Shown here in pieces: positions 25,231 to 36,869 of a stretch of DNA of 64,000 nt. Source of the stretch: Gymnogyps californianus (taxonomy: Eukaryota > Chordata > Aves > Accipitriformes > Cathartidae). The notes below the pieces were generated by a model. The model was not told the DNA's origin, did not search any database, and was given only the letters and a program-made list of their open reading frames with translations. The stretch spans positions 1 through 64,000 of the forward strand of contig NC_059473.1 of NCBI RefSeq assembly GCF_018139145.2, in the 5' to 3' direction. A program made the translations under genes and the position numbers. How positions within the stretch are numbered: position 1 is the stretch's first letter; each line of letters begins with the position of its first letter.

Positions 25231-25620
25231 GAGGGAAAAGAGGGGAGAGGAAAGCAGGAGGAAGGACAGAGGGAGGGAGAGAAGAGGGCTGGGACAGGGA
25301 GCCAGCCCACGGGATCCTGGGAGCAAGAGAGGGACAGGGAGCTGCACAAGGGTGGGGGGAGAGAGAGACAGAAATGGAGGGCAGTGAGGAGGAGGAGGAG
25401 GAGCTGGAGCACAAGAACCACAGGAACAGAGAGAGGGAGCAATAAAGAAGAGGGGGCAGGGAGCGGGGGGGAGAGAGGGAAGGGACCGAGCAGGACAAGA
25501 GGGACAGCAGAGAGGGACAGACACACAGAGGGGGGCAGGTTTCAGGACACTAGGGAACTGGATGGAGGGAGAGAGAGAGAAAACTACACAAGGGGAACAC
25601 AGCAGAAAGAAATCTTTAAA
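25231..25620. repeat. Purine-rich minisatellite after GC module 1
   Basis: Short imperfect repeats of words such as GGGACAGGGAGC, GAGAGAGAC and GGAGGAGGAGGAG. The same kind of repeat follows the GC modules at 35.5, 38.0 and 43.0 kb, so module and minisatellite probably spread together. Confidence 0.75.
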
Positions 25621-28600
25621 AAAAAAACCAAACCAGGAACTATGAAGCCAGATAGAGGCAGTCATAGAAGGAGAAATGTAAAAAGCGAAAACCTCAGGAA
25701 AGACTTAAAAATTAGAGCGCCTAAGACAGACAGAGTGAGAAATAGAAAGGGAAGAGGACAGAGAGGCAGGAAATTAACAAACTTGTTAGAGGGAGCTATG
25801 TAGAGGGAGATTGGGAAAGGAAAATAAAAAGCGATGGGCTGGAGGAAACACAGGAAAGGAAAAAGTGGGACAGGGAACTAGAGAAATGGAGACATACAAA
25901 GAAAATTTAAACGCGATTGGGCAAGGAAACTGGAAAAAAATAAAAAACCAGGGAGAGCAAACTGGATAAAGATGGGAGAGAAAGAAAACTTCAAAAGCAA
26001 CAGGGTAGAGAACAAACAGGAAAGACCTAAAAACCAGAGACAGCACACTAAAAAATAAAGACAGGGAAAGGGGATAAAGGTAGACAGAAAATTTTAAAAG
26101 CAACAGGGTGTAGGGAAATAGGGGGAAAATGAAAAAATAGGGGCAGAGAACTAGCATGGAGACATAGAAAGAAAATCAAAAAACCGAGGGCAATAAGGAA
26201 AGAGAAGAAATAAAAACCTAAAGACAGCGAATGGGATAAAAGCAGAGAGAAAATCTTAAAAGCAATTATGATTAAGGAAAGAGGGAAAAAATTAAAAAAC
26301 AGTGATGGTGAACTAAAACGGAGACGTAGCAAGAGAATGTAAAATCGATGGCACTAAGGAAAAACAAGTAATAATTCTAAAACAACAGCAAAGGTAATAG
26401 AACAAGACATGGAAAGAACATTTAAAAAGCGATAAGTATTAGGGAAATGAAGGAAAAAATTATGAAAGAGGGACAGCGAACTACAACAGATGTAGAAAGA
26501 AAATCTAAAAAGCAACAGTGCTAAGGAAAGACAAGAAAGAAATACAAAAATCCAGCAAAGGGAATAAAAGTAGGCATAGAAAGAACATTTAAAAAGCGAT
26601 AGGTATTAGGGAAATAAAGGGAAAAAATACGCAGTAGGGACAGCAAACTAAAATGGAAAGAAAATGTAAAAAGCAAGGGCACTAAGGAAAGAGAAAAAAT
26701 AATTGAAAAATAAAGGTAGACAAATAAAGACCACGAATGGGATAAAAGCAGACAGAACATTTTCAAAGCAACGGCGATTAAGGAAATAAGACAAAAATTT
26801 AAAAGTAGCGACAGCAAACTGAAAAGGAAACTTAGAAAGAAAATCCACAAAGTGATGGCACAGAAGAAACGTCGAAGGAAGAAATATAGACATCGAAGGG
26901 AAAAAAAAGTAGGACTAGAAAGAAAAATTTAAAGAGTGACGATCATCAGGGAAATAAAAGGGGAAAAATTATGAAATAGGGACAGCAAAATAAAACAGGG
27001 ATGTAGAAAGAAAATCTAAAAAGCGAGGGCACTAAGGAAAGACAAGAAATAATTGAAAAATAAAGGTAGGCAAATAATGACCGCGAACAGGATAAATGTA
27101 GACAGTAAATTTTAAAAGCAACAGTGATTAAGGAAATAAAGAAAAAATTAAAATGTAGCGACAGCGAAGTAAAGCGGAGACATATAAAGAAAACTTAAAA
27201 AGCAAGGACGCTCAGAAAAGACAAGAAATAATGTTTAAAAAACAGGAAAAGGAATAAAAGTAGGCATAGAAAGAACATTGAAAAAGTGATGGGAGTTAGG
27301 GAAATAAAAGGGAAAAATTATGTAGACAGCAAACTAAAAGAGCAGTAGAAAGAAAATTTAAAAAGCGAGGGCACTAAGGAAAGACAAGAAAGAAGAACAA
27401 AAAAACAGCAAAGGAAATAAAAGCGGGCATATAAAGAACATAAAAAGTGCGTGGGATTAGGGAAATAATGGGCAAAATTAAAATATAGGGAAAGCAAACA
27501 AAAGCGGAGACATAGAAAGAAAATCTAAAACCCGAGGACACTCAGGAAAGAAAAGAAATAATTAAAAATGAAGACGTGGAAGCTGAAAAAAGTAAGCATA
27601 GAAAGAACATTTTAAAAGCAATAGGCATTAGAGAAAGAAAGGGAAAAGTTAGGAAATAGGGACAGCAAATAATAACAGATGTAGAAAGGAAATTTAAAAA
27701 CCAAGGACACTACGGAAAGAGAAGGTATTTTAAAAGAAGACACTGGTATAAAGACAGTGAACAGGATAACAGCAGACTGAATTTAAAAGCAATGGTGATT
27801 AAGGAACTAAGGAAAAAATTAAAAACGAATGACAGAGAACTAAAACGGAGATGTAGAAGGAAAATCTAAAAAGTGATGGCAAAGAAGCAAGAGAACAAAT
27901 AATTTTAAAGAGCCAGCGACGGGGGAAAAAAAACAGGCAAAGAAACAACTTCTAAAAAGCAAGGGGATTAAGAAAATAAAGGGGAAAAAAAATAGGGACA
28001 GCGAACAAAAACGGAGAGGTAGAAAGAAAATTTAAAAAGCGAGGGCACCAAGGAAAGACAAGAAAGAATTCTTACAAACAGCAACTGGAATACAAGCAGG
28101 CATAGAAAGAAAATTAAACAAGGCGAGGAGTTCTAGGGAAAGAAAGGGAAAATTTAAAATATAGGGACAGCAAACCAAAAGAGATGGAGAAAGAACACTT
28201 GAAAAGCGAGGGGACTGAGGCAAGACAAGAAATAATCGACAGACTAAAGGCAGTGAACTGAAGGCAGCGAACGGGATAAAAGCAGAGAGAAAAATCTCAA
28301 AAGCAACGATGATTAAGGAAACAGGGGAAAAATTAAAAAACAGTGACGGTGAACTAAAACAGAGATGCAGAAAGAGAACTTAAAAGCGATGGCACTAAGG
28401 AAAAACCGGTACTAATTCCAAAACAACAGCAAAGGACATAAAAGTAGGCATGGAAAGAAGATTTGAGAAGCAGTAAGTATTAGGGAAATGAAGGAAAAAA
28501 TCATGAGAGAGAGACAGGGAACTAAAACAGATGTAGAAAGAAAATCTAAAAAGCAACAGCACTAAGGAAAAAGAAGAAAGAATTTTTAAAAAATCAGAAA

Positions 28601-28663
28601 AGGGAATAAAAGTAGGTATAGAAAGAATATTAGAAAGTGAGGGGGATTAGGGAAAGAAAGGGA
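25621..28663. repeat. Purine-rich 83-bp satellite, second block
   Basis: Same monomer family as 14380-24080. Two stretches are close copies of the main block: 26680-26900 matches 17366-17590 and 21480-21705, and 27680-28540 matches 20105-20960. The block ends abruptly at an LTR. Confidence 0.9.
27680..28540. repeat. Third copy of part of the large satellite duplication
   Basis: ATTCTTACAAACAGCAACTG lies at 28067, in the same context as at 16371 and 20481. The match with 20105-20960 starts before the segment shared with copy 1, so copies 2 and 3 are more closely related to each other than to copy 1. Confidence 0.85.
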
Positions 28664-29261
28664 TGGCGTGGTTTAACCCCAGCCAGCAACTAAGCACCAC
28701 GCAGCTGCTCAGCCCTCCGCGCTCCCAGTGGGATGGGGAGGAGAATCAAGGAAAAAGTAAAACTCGTGGATTGAGATAAGGACAGTTTATTAACTAAAAT
28801 AAGATAAAATACTAACTAAAAAACAAATACAAATATTCTTATAATAATAAGTGTAATGAAAAGGAATATAACAAAAAAGAGAGAGAAATAAAACCCAAGA
28901 AAAAGACAAGTGAGGCACAATGCAATTGCTCACCACCCACTGACTCATGCCCCAGCAGCAATCCACCCCTCCCGGCCAGCTCCCCCCAGTTTATATACTG
29001 GGCATGACTTTCCATGGTATGGAACATCCCTTTGGCTAGCTCGGGTCAGCTGCCCTGGCCGTGCTCCCTCCCAGCTCCTTGCACACCTCCTTGCTGGCAG
29101 AGCATGGGAAACTGAAAAGTCCTTGGCTTAAGATAAGCGCTACTTAGCACCAACTAAACCATCAGCGTGTTATCAACATCATTCTCACACTAAATCCAGA
29201 ACACAGCACTGTCCCAGCTACTGAGAAGAAAGTGAACTCTATCCCAGCCGAAACCACAGCA
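28664..29261 (-). mobile_element. 3' LTR of an ERVL-type provirus (copy B)
   Basis: On the minus strand the LTR starts TGCTGTGGTTTCGGCTGGG and ends AAACCACGCCA. It carries TATATAAA at 28990-28997 and AATAAA at 28786-28791. Directly before its start, in element orientation, lies a purine-rich stretch (AATAAGGGGTGGATAT) that fits a polypurine tract. Retroviral pol sequence follows further upstream. It is therefore the 3' LTR of a truncated provirus. The family is the same as at 1533 and 43729. Confidence 0.92.
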
Positions 29262-30228
29262 ATATCCACCCCTTATTCTACACCATTTACATCATGCCCA
29301 GATCCCACACTTTCCAATACATTTCCAGTTCATCACCCCCCTTTTCCTGTCTTTTAATATCTACCTACAGATATCATGCCCGCAGTCTCTGGGCCATCTC
29401 GATCAAATGTCTGTCGAGTTCATTCAGTCCATGACTTTGGGCTCCGTCTGTCTGGGCAGGAGGGATGGTGCAAAGTCCGCTCAGTCGGCAGGACTGGATT
29501 GGGCTTCGGTGTGGTGCGGCGGGCGGGTGACATTGGGCGCAGCAGGAGGATGGTGTGTGGTGTTGGATTGCTGCATGCTGCTGTCAGTCCGGGTTCCATC
29601 ACTGCTGCACTTGGCTCAGTGTCATCAAAATTCATTCTTCGTTAATCAAAGTAATTCTTACTGTAATACCATTGATATAGCATACCACAAGTATGATAAT
29701 GATGACATACAGTGGCAGGATTATACAGCAATCAACGTCATAGAATTTAACCCATTGGCTGTTCTCACCCCAAATCAAATCCCCTTGAGGCACACATCGG
29801 ACTTCCCCATCCTTCCGCATCACCCACCAAGTGCGCCCAGGTCCTTGAGCAAAAGCAGTCCCACGACTGGGTTTGCCTTTGCCTGAGGCAGGAGTAACCC
29901 AGACTGTCTTCCCTAGCGTATTCTTCCTGTGCACTACAGGAACTCTGTCCCCTTCTACAGCGCGTAAAAGTTCTGATTGGGCAGGCCCAGCCCCATTGGC
30001 AGATCCTCTAGTGTTGACTAACCGGGGGGCCTTTGCTAAACGTGTATCCCGATGTTTGAAGGTCCCACCACCCATTGCTCTCAGTGTAGTCTTTAACAAC
30101 CCATTGCATCGCTCTGTTTTCCCGGAGGCTGGTGCCTGATAGGGGGTGTGATATACCCCCTCAGTGCCATGCGCATTGGCCCAGGTGTCTATGAGATTGT
30201 TCCGGATATGAGTCCCGTTGTCCCTGCA
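29262..30228 (-). mobile_element. Truncated ERVL-type provirus, internal 3' part
   Basis: This is the internal sequence joined to the LTR at 28664-29261. It runs from the C-terminal half of integrase to the polypurine tract. No env-like sequence is visible between integrase and LTR, as expected for ERVL elements. At about 30228 it stops abruptly against purine-rich satellite; the rest of pol, gag and the 5' LTR are absent from the window. Confidence 0.85.
29632..30228 (-). pseudogene. pol: Retroviral integrase C-terminal fragment
   Basis: In intact elements integrase joins viral DNA to the host chromosome. This fragment begins at a DNGTH motif, part of the catalytic core with its second acidic residue. 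It continues through an APASGKTER segment that carries the catalytic glutamate and ends in the DNA-binding C-terminal part. The first catalytic Asp and the zinc-binding N-terminus lie beyond the break and are missing, so it cannot be functional. The frame stays open past the usual integrase end into a short stretch rich in Ile, Val and Leu, which looks membrane-like but may be only read-through. The stop codon is at 29632. Confidence 0.85.
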
Positions 30229-31700
30229 AAAGAAAGGGCAGACAGAGATAGAAAATATTAAAAGCAGCGGCACTAAGAGAAGAAAAAGTTAAAAAAAGAC
30301 ATCGAAGGGAAAAAAGTAGGCATAGGAAGAACGTTTAAAAAGCAATAGGTGGTACAGAACTAAAGGAAATAGTTATAAAATAGGGACAGCAAAATAAAGC
30401 AGATGTAGAAAGAAAACTGAAAAGTGATGGCACTAAGGAAAGACAAAGAATTAAAAAATAAAGACAGCAAAATGAAGACAGCAAATGGGATAAATGTAGA
30501 CAGAAAATTTTAAGAGTACTGGGGATTAAGGGAATAAGGAAAAAAATGAAAATAATGACTGAGAACTAAAATGGAGACATAGAAAATTTAAATAGCAAGG
30601 GCACTAAGGAAAGACAAATAATTTTAAAAAAACAGCAAAGGAATTAAAAGCAGGCGTAGGAAAAAAGATTAAAAATCAACGTGGATTAGGGAAATAAAGG
30701 GAAAAATTAAAGTGTGGGGACAGCAAACTGCAAGAGATGTAGAAAGAAAAGACAAAACGTGACGTCAGTAAGGAAAGACAAGAAATAATAAAAAATGACA
30801 GTGAAGAGAATTAAAGTAGCCATAGAAAGAACATGTAAATAGGAAATATTTGAAATATTTCTTAAGAAATAATATATAAGAATATATCTAACACATACAT
30901 ATTCTCTATATACAATAGATAAGAACTAATTTTTAAAAACCAGCAAAGGGAATAAAGAACATTTAAATAATAGAAATAGGTAATACAAAGAACATTTAAA
31001 AAGCAAGGGGGACTAAGGAAAAAAAGGGAAAAATTATGAAACAGGGATAGCAAAATTAGAAAGAAAATTTAAAAAGAGAGGGCACTAAGGAAAGAGATGA
31101 AATAATTAAAAGACAGTGAAATAAAGACAGTGAACAGGATAAAAGTAGACAGAAAATCTTAAAAGCAACGGTGATTACAGAAATAAGGAAAAAAATTAAA
31201 AATAGGGACAGTGAACTAAAACGGAGACGGAGAAAGAATATCTAAAAAGTGAGGGCACTAAGAAAAGACAAGAAAGAAAGGGAAAATTTAAAAACTGATT
31301 GAGTACAGGACAAGCGAGAAATCTAAAAAAATACTGACAATGAACTAAAACTGAGAAATAGAAAGGAAATTTAGAAGCGACGGGGCCCTGGACAGAGGAA
31401 AAAATTAAACAATAAAGACAGTGAACTAGATAAAAGTAGACATTACTCCCCACAGTGGGATGGGGAGTCAAAAATTAAAAACTAAGCATAGGGTAAAAAA
31501 ATAGACACACACAAGGAAATATAATTTAAAAAGTGACAGGGTAGGTGACAAGGATAAACTAAAAAATATGGATAGGGAGCTTGATAAAAGTAGACAAAGA
31601 ATGCAAATCGAAAAAGCAACAGGGTTCAGGACAGACGGGAAAAAAATTAAAAATAAACACATTGAATTGGTTAAAGTAGACAGAAAGCAAATTTAAAAAG
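30229..31700. repeat. Purine-rich 83-bp satellite, third block
   Basis: Same monomer words as the main block (GGGCACTAAGGAAAGACAAG, AGGGACAGCGAAC). A short AT-rich stretch with TATATA words at 30840-30930 interrupts it. It lies between the ERVL remnant and the next LTR. Confidence 0.85.
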
Positions 31701-32843
31701 TGTGGTGGGTTGACCCTGGCTGGATGCCAGGCGCCCACCAAAGCCGCTCTATCACTCCCCTCCTCAACTGGACAGGGGGAGAAAATAAAACGAAAGGCTC
31801 GTGGGTCGAGATAAGGACAGGGAGATCACTCACTAATTGCCGTCACAGGCAAAACAGACTCGACTTGGGGAAAAATTAGTTTGATTTATTACTAGTCAAA
31901 TCAGAGCAGGATAATGAGAAATAAAACCAAATCTTAAAACACCTTCCCCCCACCCCTCCCTTCTTCCTGGGCTTAACTTTACTCCTTATTTTCTCTACCT
32001 CCTCCCCCCCCGAGCAGCGCAGGGGGACGGGGAATGGGGGTTTGGGTCAGTTCATCACACGTTGTTTCTGCTGCTCCTTCCTCCTCAGGGGGAGGACTCC
32101 TCACACTCTTCCCCTGCTCCAGCGTGGGGTCCCTCCCACGGGAGACAGTCTCCACGAGCTTCTCCAACGCGAGTCCTTCCCGCAGGCTGCAGTTCTTCAC
32201 AAACTGCTCCAGCGTGGGTCCCATCCACGGGGTGCAGTCCTTCAGGAACAGACTGCTCCAGCGTGGGTCCCCCGCGGGGTCACAAGCCCTGCCAGCAAAC
32301 CTGCTCCAGCCTGGGCTCCTCTCTCCACGGGTCCGCAGCTCCTGCCAGGAGCCTGCTCCAGTGTGGGCTTCCCACTGGGGTCACAGCCTCCTTCGGGCAT
32401 CCCCCTGCTCCGGCGTGGGGTCCTCCACGGGCTGCAGGTGGAGATCTGCTCCACCGTGGACCTCCATGGGCTGCAGGGGGACAGCCTGCCTCACCATGGT
32501 CTTCCCCACGGGCTGCAGGGGAATCTCTGCTCCGGTGCCTGGAGCACCTCCTCCCCTCCTTCTTCCCTGACCTTGGTGTCTGCAGAGTTGTTCCTCTCAC
32601 ATCTTCTCACTCCGCTCTCTCTGGCTGCAACTGCAACTCCCCTGTAACTTCTTTTCCCTTTCTTAAATCTGTTATCCCAGAGGCGCTGCCACTGTTGCTG
32701 ATGGGCTCGGCCTTGGCCAGCGGCGGGTCCGTCTTGGAACCCGCTGGCATTAACTTGATCGGACATAGGGGAAGCTCCTGGCAGCTTCTCACACCCCTGT
32801 AGCCCCCCCTGCTACCAAAACCTTGCCACGCAAACCCAACTAG
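31701..32843 (-). mobile_element. Long LTR of a second endogenous retrovirus family (copy D)
   Basis: About 1.14 kb. Read on the minus strand it starts near GTTGGGTTTGCGTGGC and ends GGTCAACCCACCACA. It holds an AATAAA at 31885-31890. Its middle contains repeated words like CCACGCTGGAGCAG on the minus strand. I recognise this as a common avian LTR of the zebra-finch type, but I cannot name the subfamily with certainty. No internal sequence adjoins it. Plus-strand open frames of 178-246 codons here are repeat artefacts. Confidence 0.85.
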
Positions 32844-34860
32844 GTAAAGGGCAAGCAGGAAAAAAAAATTAAAACTGGGGAAAGAAAAGTGGATAAAAGT
32901 TGACATAGCAAGAAAATTTAAAAAGCAAAGGCTTTAAGGAAAGACAAGAAAGAATTTTAAAAGTAAGGGTAGGGTGACAGAGAGAGACCTAGGAAGAAAG
33001 TGATAAAAGCAGAGGCATTAAGGAAAGACAAGAAAAAGTTACCAAATGAGAATAGGGAGAAAAATACAGAGAGACACAGGAAGAAAATTTCAAAAGCAAC
33101 GGGGTACAGGACAGGCAAGCAACACAGACAGACAGACGGTGATTTGGTTAAAGTGGACACAAAAAGAAAATTGTAAAAGTGACGGGCTACAGGAGAGACA
33201 GGAAAACATAAAAAATAGGGACAGCAACGTGGAGAAACTTTGACCCAGAAAGAGAATTTAAAATGCGTCAGCTTTGGGGAAAGACAAGAATAAATTAAAA
33301 AACAGTAATGGGGAAAAAGTAGAGACACACGTAAAAGCGCATTTAAAAAGCAACGGGGTAGACGACACAGGAAAGCAAGAATACAGACAGGGAGCTTGAT
33401 AAAAGTAAGCATAGAAAGAAAATTGAAGAAGTGACAGGGTACAGGGCAGACGGGAGAGAATTAGAGAATACAGACAGTGAACTGGATAAAAGTAGCCATA
33501 GAAACAAAACTTAGAATTGACGGAGTCTAGCATAGACAGGAAAAAATTAAAAAAGAAGGACGGGAAACTAAACAAACGGAGACATAGCAAGAAAACGTTT
33601 AAAGCGACTGGGTACAGGACAGAGAAGGAGGACTTCAAAAATAGGGACGGGGAGTCGGATAGAGGGAGACAGAGAAAGAAAGTTTTGGAAGTGACAGGCT
33701 ACAAGAAACACAGGAGAGAAGTGAAAAATAGGAACAGGGATGAGAATGGAAGGAGACATTGAAAGAAACTTTGACAAGTGACAGGGTATCTGGAAGAAAA
33801 GGAGGAATTCAAATATAGGGAGAGGGAGACAGATAAAAAGGGAATTATTGAAAGAGAAATTCCATAGCGATGGGGTACAAGAAACGTAGGGAAGAATTAA
33901 AAAACAAAAATCAAGAAAGGGAGCTGGATAGAGGGAGAGGTAGAAGGAATTTTAAAAAGCAACTGAGTACAAGAAACAGAGACAAGAATTAAAACATCGG
34001 GACAGGGAGATGGATAGAGGACGACATCGAAAGAAAATTCAAACAGTGATCGGGTACAAGAAACACAGGAATATTAAAAAACCAGGGACAGGGAGATGGA
34101 TAGAAGGAACCGTACTAAGAACATTATGCAGGGCCTGGCCGTTCCTTGCTGGAGGCAGCTGCCTGTGGGACCCCCTTGGATTCCCTCCTCAGCCAGTTCC
34201 CCTTCCTCAGCTCCCTCAGGCAGGCGTGCCTGGGCAGACCCTTCCCCAGCGGAAGGGAGGAATTACAAACTAGGGACAGGGAGACAGAGAAATAAAATTT
34301 TAAAAGCAACGGGGTACAGGACAAATAGGAAAATATTAAGAAATAAAGACAGGGAGACGGATGGGGGATACATAGAAGGAGAAACGAGAAGGCGGCGGGG
34401 TACAGGAAACACAAGAAAGAATTTAAAAATAGGGACAGGGAGGAAGAGAGAGGGAGAAATAGACAGAAAATTCAAAAAACAACACGGTACAATTCACACA
34501 GGCAAGAATTAAAAAATCAGGGCAGGGAGATGGAGAGAGAGACGTATAAAGATTATTTTAAAAACAATGAAGTAAAGAAAGAGTGAGAACAAATTTTAAA
34601 AAGGAAAGGGGAGCCAGATAGAGGGAGGCACAGAACGAAAGTTTGAAAAGCGATGGCGTACAGAGCAGAGGGAGGTATTAAAACATAGGGCCAGGGAGCC
34701 AGATGGGGGGAGACAGAGAAATGAAATTTAAAAAGCAACAGGGTACGAGGCAGTGCGGAAAAACTAAAGAAGAGGGAGAGGGAGCCGGTTAGAGAGAGAC
34801 ATAGAAAAAACTTTAAAAGGCAACAGGGTACTAGGCAGAGTTGGCAGAGGAATAACAAGT
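32844..34860. repeat. Purine-rich 83-bp satellite, fourth block
   Basis: A more G-rich variant of the monomer (AACGGGGTACAGGACAGG, ATAGGGACAGGGAG, GGATAAAAGTAG) continues to about 34860, interrupted by the short GC-rich piece at 34132-34257. Confidence 0.85.
34132..34257. repeat. GC-rich module fragment
   Basis: About 126 bp matching the middle of module 1: CCTTGCTGGAGGCAGCTGCC here corresponds to the stretch near 24766. It lies abruptly inside satellite on both sides, which suggests transfer by recombination or gene conversion between modules. Confidence 0.75.
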
Positions 34861-34974
34861 TTTCGGGAGCCATACAGGGAGGTGGGCAGGCGGAGAGGGA
34901 GACGGAGGAAGGGAGGCAGGCAGGCAGACATCTGGAGAAGGGTGGCAGAGATGGGCCAGAATGCAGAGGAGAGG
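34861..34974. repeat. G-rich short repeats
   Basis: GGAGAGGGAGACGGAGGAAGG and GGCAGGCAGGCAG type repeats join the satellite to the next GC-rich module, as also seen just before 24455. Confidence 0.6.
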
Positions 34975-35500
34975 ACTTGTGACTCACCGCAGCTCCCGGT
35001 GCCGGCAGGAGACCTTCACCACCCCGACGCTTCTCTCTCTGCCTCTGCCCCTTCCTCCTCCGCAGTGCCGCCTGCCCGACCCTCGCCCGCTCAGCAGCAC
35101 GCAGCGGACGCCTCGACGCTCCTCATCCGCAAGGCTTCCTCGATACATGGTGGCTCAGTCCCCTTCCTCAGCTCCCTCAGGCAGCCATGCCCAGGCAGCC
35201 CCCTCTCCAGCTAGAGCCCCTTCCCACAGCAGGGCCAGCCCCATCCTCAGCCTCACTGGCCACACCTGGGGCTGCCCCAGCTCCAGCCCCAGCTGGGGCC
35301 CATCGGGAACAGGGGCCATTGCCAAAGCCCCACAGCACATCACCCCCTGCCCTGCTCCTGCCCACAGCCAGGAGCTCTGCACCCAGGGGCTGCAAACACA
35401 GCCAGGGGCACAGAGGAGGCAGGAAAAGTTTATGCCTTAAGGCACACAGGCAACCCCGGCAGTGCCTTGGCTACAAGGCTCAGTGCCCAAAGGCAGCAGG
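34975..35500. repeat. GC-rich module, copy 3
   Basis: Close relative of 24477-25215. It shares GACTCACCGCAGCTCC at its left end, the pyrimidine tract ending CTCCTCCGCAG near 35064, and the CAAGGCTCAGTGCCCAAAGGC end. It is shorter than module 1 because a middle portion is missing. Confidence 0.8.
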
Positions 35501-36318
35501 ACAGGGGGAGGAAAGGGAAGAGAAAAGCAGGAGGAAGGACAGAGGGAGGTGGAGGAGTGGGACAGGGAGCCGGGAAACGGGATGCTGCGAACAAGAGAGG
35601 GACAGGGAGCAGGACAAGGGGGTAGAGAGAGGAGAGCGGAGAGACTGAGCAAAAAAGCAGAGACAGAGAGAGGGAGGAACAAATAAAAGAGAGGGGAAGC
35701 AGGGGAGAGAGGTGGGAGGGACCAGCAGGACAAGAAGACAGAGACAAGACAAGGAAGAGGGAAAAATCCTAAAGTGACAGGGGAGAAGAAACTTACCAAG
35801 AAATAAAAGATAGAAACAGGGAGCTAGACTTCGAAAAACGACAGTGTACCAGAAACGTAGGCAAGAACTAACAAATAGGGCCAGGGAGACAGAAAGAGGG
35901 AGCTGTAGAAAGAAGATGTACAAAGCGACAGGGTACAGGACAGGGAGGGAAGAATTAGAGACAGGGAGATGGATAAAGGGAGACGTAGAAAGACAAGTTT
36001 GAAAGCGACGGAATACAAGAACCATAGAGAAGAATTCAAAACTAGGTTCACGGAGCTGCATAGAGGGAGACGTAGGAAGAAAATTTGAAAAGCGACGGGG
36101 TACAAGAAACACAGGCAAGAAGTTAAAATGAGGCCAGGGAGGCAGAGAGAGAGGGAAAGGCAGCAAGAAAATTTCAAAGGTGACTGGGTTCATGAAACCT
36201 GTGCAAGAATGAAAAAAATAGGGACGGAGAGGTAGAAAGAAAGTCTCCAAAGCAATGGCACACAAGAAACATAGGCAGGAATTAAAAAATAGGGAGAGGG
36301 AGCCTGATGGAAGGAAAC
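35501..36318. repeat. Purine-rich minisatellite and 83-bp satellite
   Basis: It starts with GGGACAGGGAGCAGGAC-type repeats and shifts from about 35760 into the satellite monomer (AGCGACGGGGTACAAGAAAC). It ends at an LTR. Confidence 0.8.
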
Positions 36319-36789
36319 TGTGGTGGGTTGACCTTGGCTAGCTGCCGGGTGCCCACCAAGCCACTCTATCACTCCCCCTCCTCAACAAGACAGGGGTAGA
36401 AAATACAACAGAAAAGCTTGTGGGTCAAGGTAAGGACAAAGAGATCACTCACCAATTACTGTCACAGGCAAAACAGACTCGACTTGGGGAAATTAATTTC
36501 ATTTATTCTCAATCACAATCAGAGCAGGCTAATGAGACATAAGAACAAATCTGGAAAACACACCTTCCCCTCATCCCTCTTTCTTCCTGGGCTCATCTTC
36601 ACTCCTGACTTCTCTACCTCCTCGCCCCGAGCAGCGCAGGGGGACAGGGAGCGGGGGCTGCAGTCAGTTCATCCCATGCGGTCTCTGCTGCTCCTTCCTC
36701 CTTCATGCTCCTCTTCTGCTCCAGTGTGGGGTCCCTCCCACAAGGCCACAGGTGCTGCCAGAAAACCTGCTCCAGCATGGGCTCCTCAG
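36319..36789 (-). mobile_element. Truncated LTR, second family (copy E)
   Basis: Matches the left 0.5 kb of the LTR at 31701, including TGTGGTGGGTTGACC at its end and AATAAA on the minus strand at 36502-36507. The 5' part, in element orientation, is missing beyond about 36789, where purine-rich sequence begins. Confidence 0.85.
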
Positions 36790-36869
36790 AGACAGAGAAT
36801 GAAGAAAAGAAAGAAAGAGGGACAGGGAACAGGACAGAAGCCCAAAGAGAAAAAGGGCTACGCTAAGAG

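Noticed and set aside
24100..25445. Overlapping open frames of 333-373 codons
   Set aside because: Three frames are open at once in a GC-rich repeated module; no recognisable domain and no consistent start context between module copies.
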